Assembly (NCBI GenBank): GCA_030066625.1
Contig: JASJBG010000002.1
Span: 1 to 50,339 of the forward strand
Source: Woeseiaceae bacterium
GTDB taxonomy: Bacteria > Pseudomonadota > Gammaproteobacteria > Steroidobacterales > Woeseiaceae
Direction: 5' to 3'
Length of the DNA stretch: 50,339 nucleotides
In this document: piece after piece, positions 8,700 through 16,554 of the stretch
Layout of the letters: the number at the start of each line of letters is the position of its first letter
Position numbering within the stretch: the stretch's first letter is position 1
Notes under the pieces: model-generated
Told to the model about the DNA's origin: nothing
The model's database searches: none
What the model saw: only the letters and a program-made list of their open reading frames with translations
Position numbers and translations under genes: made by a program

Positions 8700-9794
8700 T
8701 CAGTAACCTTGCTCCGGGTCGACGACGTTCAGGAGCGCATCGCCGGCCACGTAGCGCGTGAGGTTCTCGCGCAGCAGGGCCAGGTGGCGTTCACGCTGGC
8801 TCGCGGCGCCGGCGACGTGTGGCGTAATCATCACGTTCTCCATCGTCCACAACGGGTGCGCCGACGGCAGCGGCTCAGGGTCGGTGACGTCGAGGCCGGC
8901 GGCCGAAAGACGGCCGTCCTCGAGCGCCGCTACGAGGTCGGCCGTTACGACAGTTTTGCCGCGACCGACGTTGATGAAGATGGCGCCCGGTTTGACGGCA
9001 TCGAAGAACGCCGCGCCGAACAGGCCCGTCGTCTCGGGTGTCAGCGGCAGTGCGTTCACGATGACGTCGGCCTTGGCGGCGAGTTCAAGCAGCTCGTCGG
9101 CGAGGCCGACATACTCGACGAAATCCGGACCGGAGCGTGAGCTGTTGCGCGTGCCGTAGACGGTCATGCCGAGCGCCGACGCACGGCGCGCCACCTCCGT
9201 GCCGATGCCGCCGAGGCCGACGACGAGCATGGTGCGGCCGCCGAGAGCAATCATCTCGAAGCTGTCCGGCCGCCGGTTCCAGCCCCCTTCGGGCATGACC
9301 TTGCTGTACTGCACGATACCGCGGCTCAACGAGAGCGTCATGGCGATCGCGTGTTCCGCGATGACGGGTGACGACATCTTCTGCATGTTGGTCAGCACGA
9401 CGTCGCCATTGCGGACGGCGTCGACAGCCAGGCAGCGTTCCGCCCCCGCGCCGAAAATCTGCACCCAGTTCAGCCGCTCCCCGGCATCAACGAGGTCGCT
9501 GGAGCAGAACCCGATCAGCGCGTCGGCCGTGGCAATGTGCTCGCGCACCTGGTTCATTGTCGTGACGCGAACGATCTCCACGCCGGGCAGCTTGCTTTCG
9601 TAGTCGGCATCGATGCCCGGAATGGGGCGGAGGACGATCTTGGCGGGCGGTCGCCAGCCCGGCCGGTCACGCATCGGTACCCGTCCGGCCTCGATCCCGG
9701 AATCGTCGATGAGTTGCTGGATGTCGACATCGGCCAACGCCGGCGACGTAAGAACGAACTGGGCCGCGAACAGCACGAACGCAACTCGGAGCAT
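8700..9794 (-). CDS. D-2-hydroxyacid dehydrogenase with signal peptide
   Basis: 364 residues of the NAD(P)-dependent D-isomer 2-hydroxyacid dehydrogenase family. The Rossmann motif VVGLGGIGTEVARRASALG is near 191-209; catalytic residues are in place: Arg278 (NVGRGK), Glu307 (DPEPLP) and His326 (ITPHVAG). Oddly, it opens with a good signal peptide (MLRVAFVLFAAQFVLTSPAL then A, cleavage near residue 21), although the coenzyme is cytoplasmic. I chose the ATG at 9794 because AGGAA lies 6 nt upstream; a start 30 nt earlier has no such site. It is the first gene of a two-gene operon with the histidine phosphatase. The substrate is unknown. Confidence 0.85.
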   Translation of the reverse strand: MLRVAFVLFAAQFVLTSPALADVDIQQLIDDSGIEAGRVPMRDRPGWRPPAKIVLRPIPGIDADYESKLPGVEIVRVTTMNQVREHIATADALIGFCSSDLVDAGERLNWVQIFGAGAERCLAVDAVRNGDVVLTNMQKMSSPVIAEHAIAMTLSLSRGIVQYSKVMPEGGWNRRPDSFEMIALGGRTMLVVGLGGIGTEVARRASALGMTVYGTRNSSRSGPDFVEYVGLADELLELAAKADVIVNALPLTPETTGLFGAAFFDAVKPGAIFINVGRGKTVVTADLVAALEDGRLSAAGLDVTDPEPLPSAHPLWTMENVMITPHVAGAASQRERHLALLRENLTRYVAGDALLNVVDPEQGY

Positions 9795-9861
9795 GGCGAT
9801 TCCTGGATTGATAAACGGTCGCACAGGATACGGTGTTTCAACGGCGGGGTCTCGCCCAATG

Positions 9862-9890
9862 AAAAACGGCCCGACGAGAGCGCCGGGCCG
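9862..9890 (-). terminator. Rho-independent terminator of the Exb/TPR operon
   Basis: On the minus strand CGGCCCG pairs with CGGGCCG across a 10-nt loop and is followed directly by TTTTTC. It lies 18 nt after the stop of the TonB/AgmX-like gene, so it ends the ten-gene operon that begins with the TlpA-like gene. Confidence 0.8.
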
Positions 9891-9907
9891 CTATCGAATC
9901 ATTGGCC

Positions 9908-10867
9908 TCAGGCCGGGAAGAAGTCGATCGGCTTCGTTGTCGTAATCGGTTCGACGGAACGCGACTCGAAGCGGAACAGCTTGACGCGCTGCACCAGCTT
10001 CTGCTCGAGCTCGGGGTCACCGAGTTCGCTGGAGACGATCTCACAGGCTGTCACGCTGCCGTCCGGCGCAATCGTCAGACGCAGAACAACCTTGCCCTGC
10101 AGCGACGGGTCGCGGCGAAGCGCACGATTGTAGAGTGCGAATATTGCGCCCTTGTTCTGGTCGAAGACCAGCTCGATTTCCTGGCGCGAGCGTGCAGCAC
10201 CGCCCCCGGTGCCCTCGCGACGCGCGCCGCCGCCGGCGTTCTGGCCGATTCCGGCTACCGGGCTCGCGACCTGGGTCGTGTTGCGGCCGACAATGCCCGT
10301 GCCACCGGTGTTGCGGCTCATGTTGGCGGTGTTGATGCCGCCGGAGGCCGCGCCGGCCTTCGACGTGATCATGGAGCGTTCGTTGCGCTGCGCCTCACCG
10401 ACCGACGCCGTCAAATCACGATCGTCGGCGACGCTGTCCAGCAGGTCGTTGTCGACGAGACTCGACAGGTCCTCGGCGAAGGTAAAGGCTGCCTGTGCCT
10501 GTTCACGCGCGACCTCAGTCTGGTCGGGAACGGGCTCCGGCTCGGGAATGGGTTCCGGCTCGGGCTCGGGCTCGGTCTCCGCGACCTGCTCCGGCTCGGG
10601 CTCAGGCTCGTCGGGTTCCGGCTCTGGCTCGGGCTCCGGCGGCGGCGGCGGCGGCAGCGGCTTCTCCTCGAGCATCAGCTGCGCGATACGCGGCGGAATT
10701 TCAATAACCTCGTAGGGATCCGGCTCGGGCGTCGGGATGAACGGCCAGACCAGTCCGAGCACCGCACAAATGACGAATATCGTCCCGAGCAGACGCTGGA
10801 ACTTGCGCTCCTGGTCGTAATCGGACGTCCAGGGCAGGTCGTACTCTCTGAAGAACGGTAAATCCAC
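9908..10867 (-). CDS. TonB-like energy transducer with AgmX/PglI-type C-terminal domain
   Basis: 319 residues. A short cytoplasmic N-terminus (about 1-25) is followed by one membrane helix (about 26-44, TIFVICAVLGLVWPF), a Pro-Glu-rich periplasm-spanning segment (about 72-115, alternating PEPEPE), a low-complexity Gly/Asn region and a C-terminal domain (about 225-305) with GKVVLRLTIAPDGSVTACEI. That domain has the pattern of the AgmX/PglI C-terminal family, related to TonB_C, known from gliding-motility transducers. It should bridge the inner membrane motor (ExbB/ExbD encoded just upstream) to the outer envelope. The start is GTG with AGGAG 8 nt upstream. It is last in the operon and followed by a terminator. 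Not a canonical TonB of iron uptake. Confidence 0.82.
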   Translation of the reverse strand: MDLPFFREYDLPWTSDYDQERKFQRLLGTIFVICAVLGLVWPFIPTPEPDPYEVIEIPPRIAQLMLEEKPLPPPPPPEPEPEPEPDEPEPEPEQVAETEPEPEPEPIPEPEPVPDQTEVAREQAQAAFTFAEDLSSLVDNDLLDSVADDRDLTASVGEAQRNERSMITSKAGAASGGINTANMSRNTGGTGIVGRNTTQVASPVAGIGQNAGGGARREGTGGGAARSRQEIELVFDQNKGAIFALYNRALRRDPSLQGKVVLRLTIAPDGSVTACEIVSSELGDPELEQKLVQRVKLFRFESRSVEPITTTKPIDFFPA

Positions 10868-10895
10868 GCGCGACTCCTAAGCCATTCCCTGCGCT

Positions 10896-11423
10896 CTAGC
10901 GCGACGCCTGCAGGCTGTCGAGCTTGTCCGAGCTCTTCTGCAGGACCGCCAGCGATATCTGCCCGTAATCCGATGCCGTACAGGTCGCCATAACTTTCTT
11001 CAGCAGGCTGTACGGGATGTCCTTGTCACCCATGATCGTGACTTCGCGTCCGGCGATGTCATCCTGGGCCTCGCGGCGAAGCACGCGATCGTTTTGCGAC
11101 TTCAGCGCCTGCCGCAGCGGCGCGATGTCGTTGTCTTTCTGGGCCATGACGTCCGCGATCTTCGCGACCGGCGTGCCCTGCACGATGATGTCTTCGCGGC
11201 CAATCATGATGACGACCGTTTCCTTGGCCTTCTCCTCCGCGATCGACTCTGGCAGCTTCAGGTCTTTCTCGTTCGGTAGTGTCTCCACGTCCGACGAGTT
11301 CACGAGCAGGAAGAACACGAGGATCGTGAAGATATCCATGAGCGACACCAGGTTCAGCGCGGACGAACGGGCGTTGCGCTTGTGGTGTTTCGCCATGCGT
11401 TTGGCGCGGCCGGATTTGACCAT
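10896..11423 (-). CDS. ExbD/TolR-family proton-channel subunit (Asp conserved)
   Basis: 175 residues with the ExbD/TolR layout: a basic N-terminus, one membrane helix (about 23-43) and a periplasmic domain. The essential membrane aspartate is present as Asp30 in NLVSLMDIFTILVFFLLVN. With the neighbouring ExbB-like protein it should form a proton-driven motor. The C-terminal part has a conserved-looking DIPYSLLKKVMATC helix. The ATG overlaps the stop of the second ExbD gene (TGATG), with GGAGG 6 nt upstream. This copy is probably the proton-conducting one, because the paralogue next to it lacks the aspartate. Confidence 0.9.
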   Translation of the reverse strand: MVKSGRAKRMAKHHKRNARSSALNLVSLMDIFTILVFFLLVNSSDVETLPNEKDLKLPESIAEEKAKETVVIMIGREDIIVQGTPVAKIADVMAQKDNDIAPLRQALKSQNDRVLRREAQDDIAGREVTIMGDKDIPYSLLKKVMATCTASDYGQISLAVLQKSSDKLDSLQASR

Positions 11424-11935
11424 CAGGCACCTCCACCGACCGGCGCATCGCCGACCGAAATGTTCGGGAACAGCTCGTTACGGACGATCGTGTCGCCATC
11501 CACTTCCTGTTCGAGGCGAACCCGGTCGAACACCTGTACCAGCGTGTCGTAGGGGATGTCCTGCTCGAACAGGATGGATGCGTCGGTCTTCGCCGGGTAA
11601 CGTTTCTTGAGTTCCGACAGCTTGACGCTCAGCGCCTCGTAGTCGTATTCGCCATCTGCGGTGTTCGGGTAGATCCCGAGCAGCCCCTGGTTGCGGTCGC
11701 CGACTTCAATCTTGTTCTTACGAACGATGACTTCCAGCTGGAACGTCTGGTCCTGCGGCTCGACGGGCTCGGTAGAGGAGCCGGGCAGATTCAGTTCGAG
11801 AATCGCCAGGCGCGAGAACACCGCCGTGATCAGCAGGAACGGAACCAGGATAACCATCAGGTTCATGAAGGCCGTGATGTTGAGTTCGGCCGTCTCCGTA
11901 TTGTGGCGACGACCGCCTCTGCGGCGACGAATCAT
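11423..11935 (-). CDS. ExbD/TolR-family paralogue lacking the membrane aspartate
   Basis: 170 residues, same layout as the other ExbD: arginine-rich N-terminus (MIRRRRGGRR), one membrane helix and a periplasmic domain ending with a Gly/Ala tail. The helix reads NITAFMNLMVILVPFLL, so the residue that aligns with the proton-binding aspartate (Asp25 of E. coli ExbD) is Asn25. The family's periplasmic motif DIPYDTLVQVFDRVR is present. It may therefore be a structural or regulatory partner in a mixed ExbD dimer. It starts 4 nt after the ExbB stop with a GGAG overlapping that stop. Confidence 0.88.
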   Translation of the reverse strand: MIRRRRGGRRHNTETAELNITAFMNLMVILVPFLLITAVFSRLAILELNLPGSSTEPVEPQDQTFQLEVIVRKNKIEVGDRNQGLLGIYPNTADGEYDYEALSVKLSELKKRYPAKTDASILFEQDIPYDTLVQVFDRVRLEQEVDGDTIVRNELFPNISVGDAPVGGGA

Positions 11936-11938
11936 GGC

Positions 11939-12580
11939 TTATGCTCCAGCCGACTTGAGCTGACGTTCGGTTACCGCGTTCAGGAACTTGACGCTGGCCA
12001 TCTCGAGGCTGTCCACGAGCTGGTTCGTCTTCGTCTGCAGCAGCGCGTGAATCAGCAGCAGCGGAATAGCCGCCATGAGGCCGAACGCCGTCGTGTTCAT
12101 CGCCGTCGAAATCGACGCCGAGAGCATGTCGGCCTTGTCAGCCGGGTTGGCGTTCGATACCGCCGTAAACGCCGAGATCAGGCCGATAATCGTACCGAGC
12201 AGGCCGAGCAGCGTTGCGATGTTGGCAAGCGTCGCGAGATAGTGCGTGCGCTTCTCGAGGCGCGGCAGCACTTCCATCATGCTCTCCTCCATCGCCTTCT
12301 CGATGTCGTCACGGCGGCGTGCGCTTTTGACGCGGTACAGGCCGTAGGTCAGGATCGAACCGATCGCAGCCTTCGACTTTGCCGTATGCGCAGCGGCTTC
12401 CTGGAAGTTACCGGCTTTCAGGAACGGTACGATCTTCTTCCAGAGCGAGCGGTTGCTTGCGCCCGATACGGTGAGATACATCCAGCGTTCGATGGCGATT
12501 GCCACACCGAACGCGAATACGAACAGGATCGGGTACATGAACGGCCCGCCTTCCTGGAAAAAACGCACGATAGTGCCCAT
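11939..12580 (-). CDS. MotA/TolQ/ExbB-family proton channel protein
   Basis: 213 residues with three membrane helices (about 13-32, 115-140 and 158-180). The conserved channel helices read YLATLANIATLLGLLGTIIGLI and ISTAMNTTAFGLMAAIPLLLIHALL, the classical MotA/TolQ/ExbB pattern. It is the stator core of the motor formed with the two ExbD proteins. GAGGAG stands 9 nt before the ATG. It lies in mid-operon after a 56-nt gap holding a small hairpin (12609-12626), possibly a processing site. Confidence 0.92.
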   Translation of the reverse strand: MGTIVRFFQEGGPFMYPILFVFAFGVAIAIERWMYLTVSGASNRSLWKKIVPFLKAGNFQEAAAHTAKSKAAIGSILTYGLYRVKSARRRDDIEKAMEESMMEVLPRLEKRTHYLATLANIATLLGLLGTIIGLISAFTAVSNANPADKADMLSASISTAMNTTAFGLMAAIPLLLIHALLQTKTNQLVDSLEMASVKFLNAVTERQLKSAGA

Positions 12581-12608
12581 TTGATTGCTCCTCTACTTTC
12601 AATCAGCA

Positions 12609-12626
12609 GGCCGTCTTCTCACGGCC
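12609..12626 (-). other. intercistronic hairpin upstream of exbB-like gene
   Basis: GGCCGT and ACGGCC pair perfectly across a 6-nt loop. No T-run follows on the minus strand, so it is not a standard terminator. It sits in one of the few gaps of the ten-gene operon. Confidence 0.45.
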
Positions 12627-12636
12627 CGGTGTCCAA

Positions 12637-13116
12637 TTACTCTTCGTCTTCGCCATACAGCTCGCCGTAGTAGTCCACGACGCGCACGAATTCTTCCCGA
12701 TCGATCGGTGCCAGCACCTCATCGAGCAACGTGTTGACGGGCTTGCCCATCAGGTCGCCCGGCGCAGCTTTCTGCCAGGGCACGATGTACATGACCGTCG
12801 GTAGCTCCTGGTTGCCGGTGATCTCGATGCTTGCGAGATCCATCCGGTCCATAACGCCGCTCGACGTGTAGCTGCGCGATACCTGCTGCGCGACGACCGC
12901 ATCGGGCTCCACCGCGGAGGTGTCTACGGCGGGTTCCAGTGAATCAGCGGAGGTATCGACAGCCGGTTCCGCATCGAAGGCCAGCGAGTCCGCCGAGGTA
13001 TCGACCGCCGGTGCCAGCTCGTCATCCGGTACTTCCTGCGAAAAAGCGGCAAACGATGCCAACGTCGTGGCAAGCATGAATCGGGCGCCGAGTACCGCAA
13101 GTTTTGAGGTAGTCAT
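12637..13116 (-). CDS. secreted protein of unknown function with AVDTSADSL repeats
   Basis: 159 residues with a signal peptide (MTTSKLAVLGARFMLATTLA, cleavage near AFSQ). The mature N-terminus is acidic and carries three imperfect copies of PAVDTSADSL (residues 36-70). The C-terminal half is a folded domain (MDLASIEITGNQELPTVMYI, then VPWQKAAPGDL and an acidic end). I do not recognise a family. I chose the ATG 5 nt after the TPR lipoprotein stop; an earlier in-frame start would overlap that gene. Operon position between TPR lipoprotein and ExbB suggests an envelope part of the same machine. The VPWQKA segment could be a contact site, but this is a guess. Confidence 0.7.
   Translation of the reverse strand: MTTSKLAVLGARFMLATTLASFAAFSQEVPDDELAPAVDTSADSLAFDAEPAVDTSADSLEPAVDTSAVEPDAVVAQQVSRSYTSSGVMDRMDLASIEITGNQELPTVMYIVPWQKAAPGDLMGKPVNTLLDEVLAPIDREEFVRVVDYYGELYGEDEE
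12907..13011 (-). repeat. in-gene tandem repeat coding PAVDTSADSL x3
   Basis: Three imperfect repeat units, two full (residues 36-45 and 51-60) and one short (62-70), lie in the linker of the secreted 159-residue protein. They form an acidic Ser/Thr-rich flexible arm. Confidence 0.7.
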
Positions 13117-13121
13117 GTCCG

Positions 13122-13757
13122 TCAATCCGCCACGTTTGCCGTGCGCTGAGACGCCGCTACGCGCCGCCTCAGGTCCGCAATCCACTTCTCAACCTGCTTG
13201 TCGTCACCGACAAGCCCCTGATAAAGCTCGAAATGTTGCAGCGCCTTATCCAGACGCTGCAGATATAGCTCGTTCAGTACACCCAGGTTGTAGTGTGCCA
13301 AGGCGTAATCCGGGCTGACTGTGACGGCCTTCAAATAAGCGGCTTCTGCCTCAAAGAAATTGCCATTTCTGCGAAGTAGCATGCCCAGCTGGTTCAGCGC
13401 CGGGGCGTGGTCGGGGTTGACCGCAAGCGCCGCATCGATCGCTTCTCTCGCTGCCGCATCGTTGCCGTTATTGGTATGGATGATCGCGAGATTGACGTGC
13501 GCCCCCGGATACGCCGGGTACTGCAGCAGGAACTCCTTGAAACGGAGTTCCGCATCGAGATAGTCGCCGGCCGCCATGACGGCCGTCGCCTGCTCGTACA
13601 TCGTCATAGCCTGCGCGGGTACTTCCTGCGCGGGCGCTCCCCCTTCGGCGGGCGGCGGCACGTTCTTCCCGGACGGCCGCGGTCCTGACGCGCAGCCGGC
13701 AATCGCCAGCATGAGCACGGCCAGGGACAAACCCTTAGTAAAGCGCTGTAACAACAT
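13122..13757 (-). CDS. TPR lipoprotein
   Basis: 211 residues. A type II signal peptide ends in the lipobox LAIAGC (lipid Cys at about 22; the next residues are ASG, no Asp at +2, so outer-membrane sorting is likely). A proline-rich linker follows, then about four tetratricopeptide repeats (from 52 to about 190: YEQATAVMAAGDYLDAELRF, PAYPGAHVNLAIIH, PDHAPALNQLGMLLRR, PDYALAHYNLGVL). The ATG lies 23 nt inside the upstream 939-residue TPR gene with GGAG before it. It probably acts as an outer-membrane scaffold for the ExbBD-linked machine. Confidence 0.88.
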   Translation of the reverse strand: MLLQRFTKGLSLAVLMLAIAGCASGPRPSGKNVPPPAEGGAPAQEVPAQAMTMYEQATAVMAAGDYLDAELRFKEFLLQYPAYPGAHVNLAIIHTNNGNDAAAREAIDAALAVNPDHAPALNQLGMLLRRNGNFFEAEAAYLKAVTVSPDYALAHYNLGVLNELYLQRLDKALQHFELYQGLVGDDKQVEKWIADLRRRVAASQRTANVAD

Positions 13758-16554
13758 TTTCGCTGCGCTCCGTTTTTGCGTATCGAGCCGGCATCAGTCC
13801 TGCCAGCCTGTTAAAACTCTTTTGTACCCATTCGTCGTACACGCCATCGGCGGCACGGTCCGTGTTGGCCTTGTAGAGATCGATCGCTTTTTCCTCGAAC
13901 GGGTAAATCTGCTCTTCGAGCAGCAGCTCGTACTGCTCGAGCGCGAGCGCATCGAGGTCGGCCGGGCGCTCCGACTGCATCAGGTCGACGCTGAACGTCT
14001 CGTAGACGCCGGCGAGACGGAACGTCGCCGCCGTCGTCACCTCGGCCACCCCGTAGTCTGCGGCGTCCGAGTAGACCTTGATCACGTCTTCCATGAGCTC
14101 GCGCTTGAGCTTCACGCTTTCTTTCAGCGGCTGCTTGAGCTTCATGACTTCGAAGCGGCGGCGCACGGGTTCGGCAAGCTCGATCGACGCTTTCGCGGCG
14201 AGGTAGCGGGTCCGGTCGCTGCGCTGGCTGCCGGCGCGGCGGTCAACGTCGACGAGGTCATTCAGGATACGAATGCGTTCGTTGTTGTCGCCGGTCTGTT
14301 CCGCGATCTCGAGCATCCTCGATCGCGCTTCGATCGACTCGGCGATCGGGTTCGGATAGCGCGTAACGATCGCGAGCAGCACACGCTTCTCATCGCCGAT
14401 GGAGCCGCTCTTTTCGTAGAGTTCCGACGCTTTCCAGAGCGCTTCGCGGCGGATCTCCGGCTCCGACGCCTCGGCGGTCGCGATGCGCTCGAACTCCCGG
14501 GCGGCTTCGACGCCACGACCGGACTCGAGGTAGGTGACCGCGAGTTTCTGGTTGATGTCGTCGGCAAACTCGCTGTCCGGGTAGTCGTTACGGAATTTCT
14601 CGAGGACACCGGATGCGCGGTCCCAGGCCTGCATCGAAATGAGCGCTGCCGCCGCGTCGTATTCGGCCGTCGCGCGAATGTCCGAGTCGGGGACGACCTG
14701 GCCGAGGCGCGTGAAGTGACCCACGGCCGTATCCAGCGCTCCCGCATCCCGCGCCATCTCGCCCTGCTTGTAGATCGATGAGGCAATGCGGTCCTTGATG
14801 TCCTTCGTAGCCTGCGCGTCGTCGGTCGGTGTAAACGCCCGCAGCTGGTAGTACGACTGCTCGGCCGAGGCGAAATCGTTGGTATCGAACTGCGAATGCG
14901 CGATGACCGTCCAGGCCGTGCGGGCCAGCTCCGGCTTGACCGGCGGCTGCTTCGCGACGACCAGCTGGCCGACCGCAAGCGCAAGGTCGAACTGGTTTTG
15001 CTCGAACAGGTCCTCGGCAACCAGCGTCAGGACAGCGCCGGATTCCGGGTGCTCGGGATAGGTCTCGGCGAAACGCAGGCCGCTGTCGAGGTAGGCCTGG
15101 TGCCAGGTATTGCGCGCCGTGGCGTCCTCGAGCGTCTCTTCGTATGCCTGGTACGACAGGAGCGCTGCGTAACCTGCCTCGGCCGATCTCTCATGCAGCG
15201 GGTATGCGTAAGCAGTCCTTTCGTACTCGGTCGTGGCGAGTTCGAAGTCCTTGCTCTCGAACAAGATCTCGGCGAGCAGGAAGTTCGTGTTCGCGCTGTC
15301 CGGGTCTTCCGGGAAGAAGGCCAGGTACTTGCGATACCAGCGGGCCGCCTCCTGGTAGTCGGAAATCTTGCCGTTCGCCTGCGCCTCGGCGTGGTAATAC
15401 TGCGCGAGATCGGTCAGGTTGGTCTTCAAATGACCCTTGACCGCGGTGTTCTCGTCGGGCGAGTTGCGCACCCAGAACTCGCCGTCCATGCCGTAGCGCT
15501 CGACGAAGCCCTTTTTGCCTTCGAGTACGAGGTCCGGGAAACCGCCTTGCTTGTAGGCCTCGATGACTTCGACCTGCAACAGCGGCGCCTTCGGGTGGAA
15601 CGGATCCTGGCCGACAAATGCCTCGTAGGTCCTGGCGGCATCCGAGAAACGTTGTTTCTGCAGATAGAGATCGCCCAGGTTCATATAGATGACGAAGGCA
15701 TACTCTGGCTGGACGCCACGCGCCGCCATGTACTTGTCGATCGCTGCGGCGCCTTCCATGTACGAGAACGCGATCGAGAGTACCCGGAACGTGTCCTCAA
15801 CGAGTTCGCGTTCGGCTCGCTCCAACGATTCGAGGCGGTCCTCGCCATCCTTGAGTTCGATGCCGCTGAGCTTGCGGTCGAGCAACTCGAAGAACGGTTC
15901 GAAACTGTCCTCGTACCAGGCAAGCTTGAATTGGGACCAGCCCAGCTTGTACAGGGACTGCTCGTAGAAGCGCGACTCCTCGCCGTAGTTGACGACGGCG
16001 GCATACGCGACCTCGGCGTCGTTGTAGTTCTTGCGCAGGAAGAGCATCTCGCCGCGCCGGAACTGCACCTCGTCGAGCATCGGCGTATCGGGAAACTTTT
16101 CGACCAGCCGGTTGAGGACAACCAGCGCTTCGTCGTTTCGGCCACCGATCTCGTAGCCACGCGCCAGCTGGTACAGCACCGTATCGTTACGGCGATAGTC
16201 CGGGTAGGCCTCCAGCAGCTGCTGGTAGAGATCGACGGCGTTGTCGTAGCCGTCGAGGCCTTCAATGTTGTCCGTCAGCTGCTGCGCCTCGGTCGCCTCG
16301 AGCTCCAGGTCGCCCAGTCGGCGCATGGCTTCGGCCCGCAGGTCCGGATCGTCGGACACGAGGTCGAGAAACGCACGGTAGTTGTCGCGGGCAAGATCGT
16401 TCGAGTTGACGATGACGTTGCCGGGACGTACCTCGACGGTCTTGTTCTCGAGGCTCTTGATCGTCTCCTTCTTTTTGACCTTGCGCGCGTCGGCGTCTGC
16501 CGCGACGAGCAGGCCGGCAAGGGCAACAATGAGGAGCAGCAGGTAGCGATGCAT
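13735..16554 (-). CDS. large secreted TPR protein
   Basis: 939 residues. A signal peptide (LLLLIVALAGLLVAADADA, cleavage about 23) leads into a basic stretch and then many TPR-like units spanning almost the whole chain. Examples are YDNAVDLYQQLLEAYPDYRR, NDEALVVLNRLVEKFPDT, FSDAARTYEAFVGQDPFHP and FELATTEYERTAYAYPLHE. It matches the general form of the large periplasmic TPR proteins found with ExbBD/Agl-Glt-type motility or envelope machines, but no specific family is certain. Its ATG overlaps the previous gene's stop (TGATG). Role inferred: periplasmic scaffold. Confidence 0.85.
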   Translation of the reverse strand: MHRYLLLLIVALAGLLVAADADARKVKKKETIKSLENKTVEVRPGNVIVNSNDLARDNYRAFLDLVSDDPDLRAEAMRRLGDLELEATEAQQLTDNIEGLDGYDNAVDLYQQLLEAYPDYRRNDTVLYQLARGYEIGGRNDEALVVLNRLVEKFPDTPMLDEVQFRRGEMLFLRKNYNDAEVAYAAVVNYGEESRFYEQSLYKLGWSQFKLAWYEDSFEPFFELLDRKLSGIELKDGEDRLESLERAERELVEDTFRVLSIAFSYMEGAAAIDKYMAARGVQPEYAFVIYMNLGDLYLQKQRFSDAARTYEAFVGQDPFHPKAPLLQVEVIEAYKQGGFPDLVLEGKKGFVERYGMDGEFWVRNSPDENTAVKGHLKTNLTDLAQYYHAEAQANGKISDYQEAARWYRKYLAFFPEDPDSANTNFLLAEILFESKDFELATTEYERTAYAYPLHERSAEAGYAALLSYQAYEETLEDATARNTWHQAYLDSGLRFAETYPEHPESGAVLTLVAEDLFEQNQFDLALAVGQLVVAKQPPVKPELARTAWTVIAHSQFDTNDFASAEQSYYQLRAFTPTDDAQATKDIKDRIASSIYKQGEMARDAGALDTAVGHFTRLGQVVPDSDIRATAEYDAAAALISMQAWDRASGVLEKFRNDYPDSEFADDINQKLAVTYLESGRGVEAAREFERIATAEASEPEIRREALWKASELYEKSGSIGDEKRVLLAIVTRYPNPIAESIEARSRMLEIAEQTGDNNERIRILNDLVDVDRRAGSQRSDRTRYLAAKASIELAEPVRRRFEVMKLKQPLKESVKLKRELMEDVIKVYSDAADYGVAEVTTAATFRLAGVYETFSVDLMQSERPADLDALALEQYELLLEEQIYPFEEKAIDLYKANTDRAADGVYDEWVQKSFNRLAGLMPARYAKTERSENVVTALY

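Noticed and set aside
10520-10660. GC-rich repeat of GGCTCGGGCTC type, could look like a satellite or CRISPR-like repeat
   Set aside because: It is the coding sequence for the Pro-Glu linker of the TonB-like protein; no spacers or uniform repeat.
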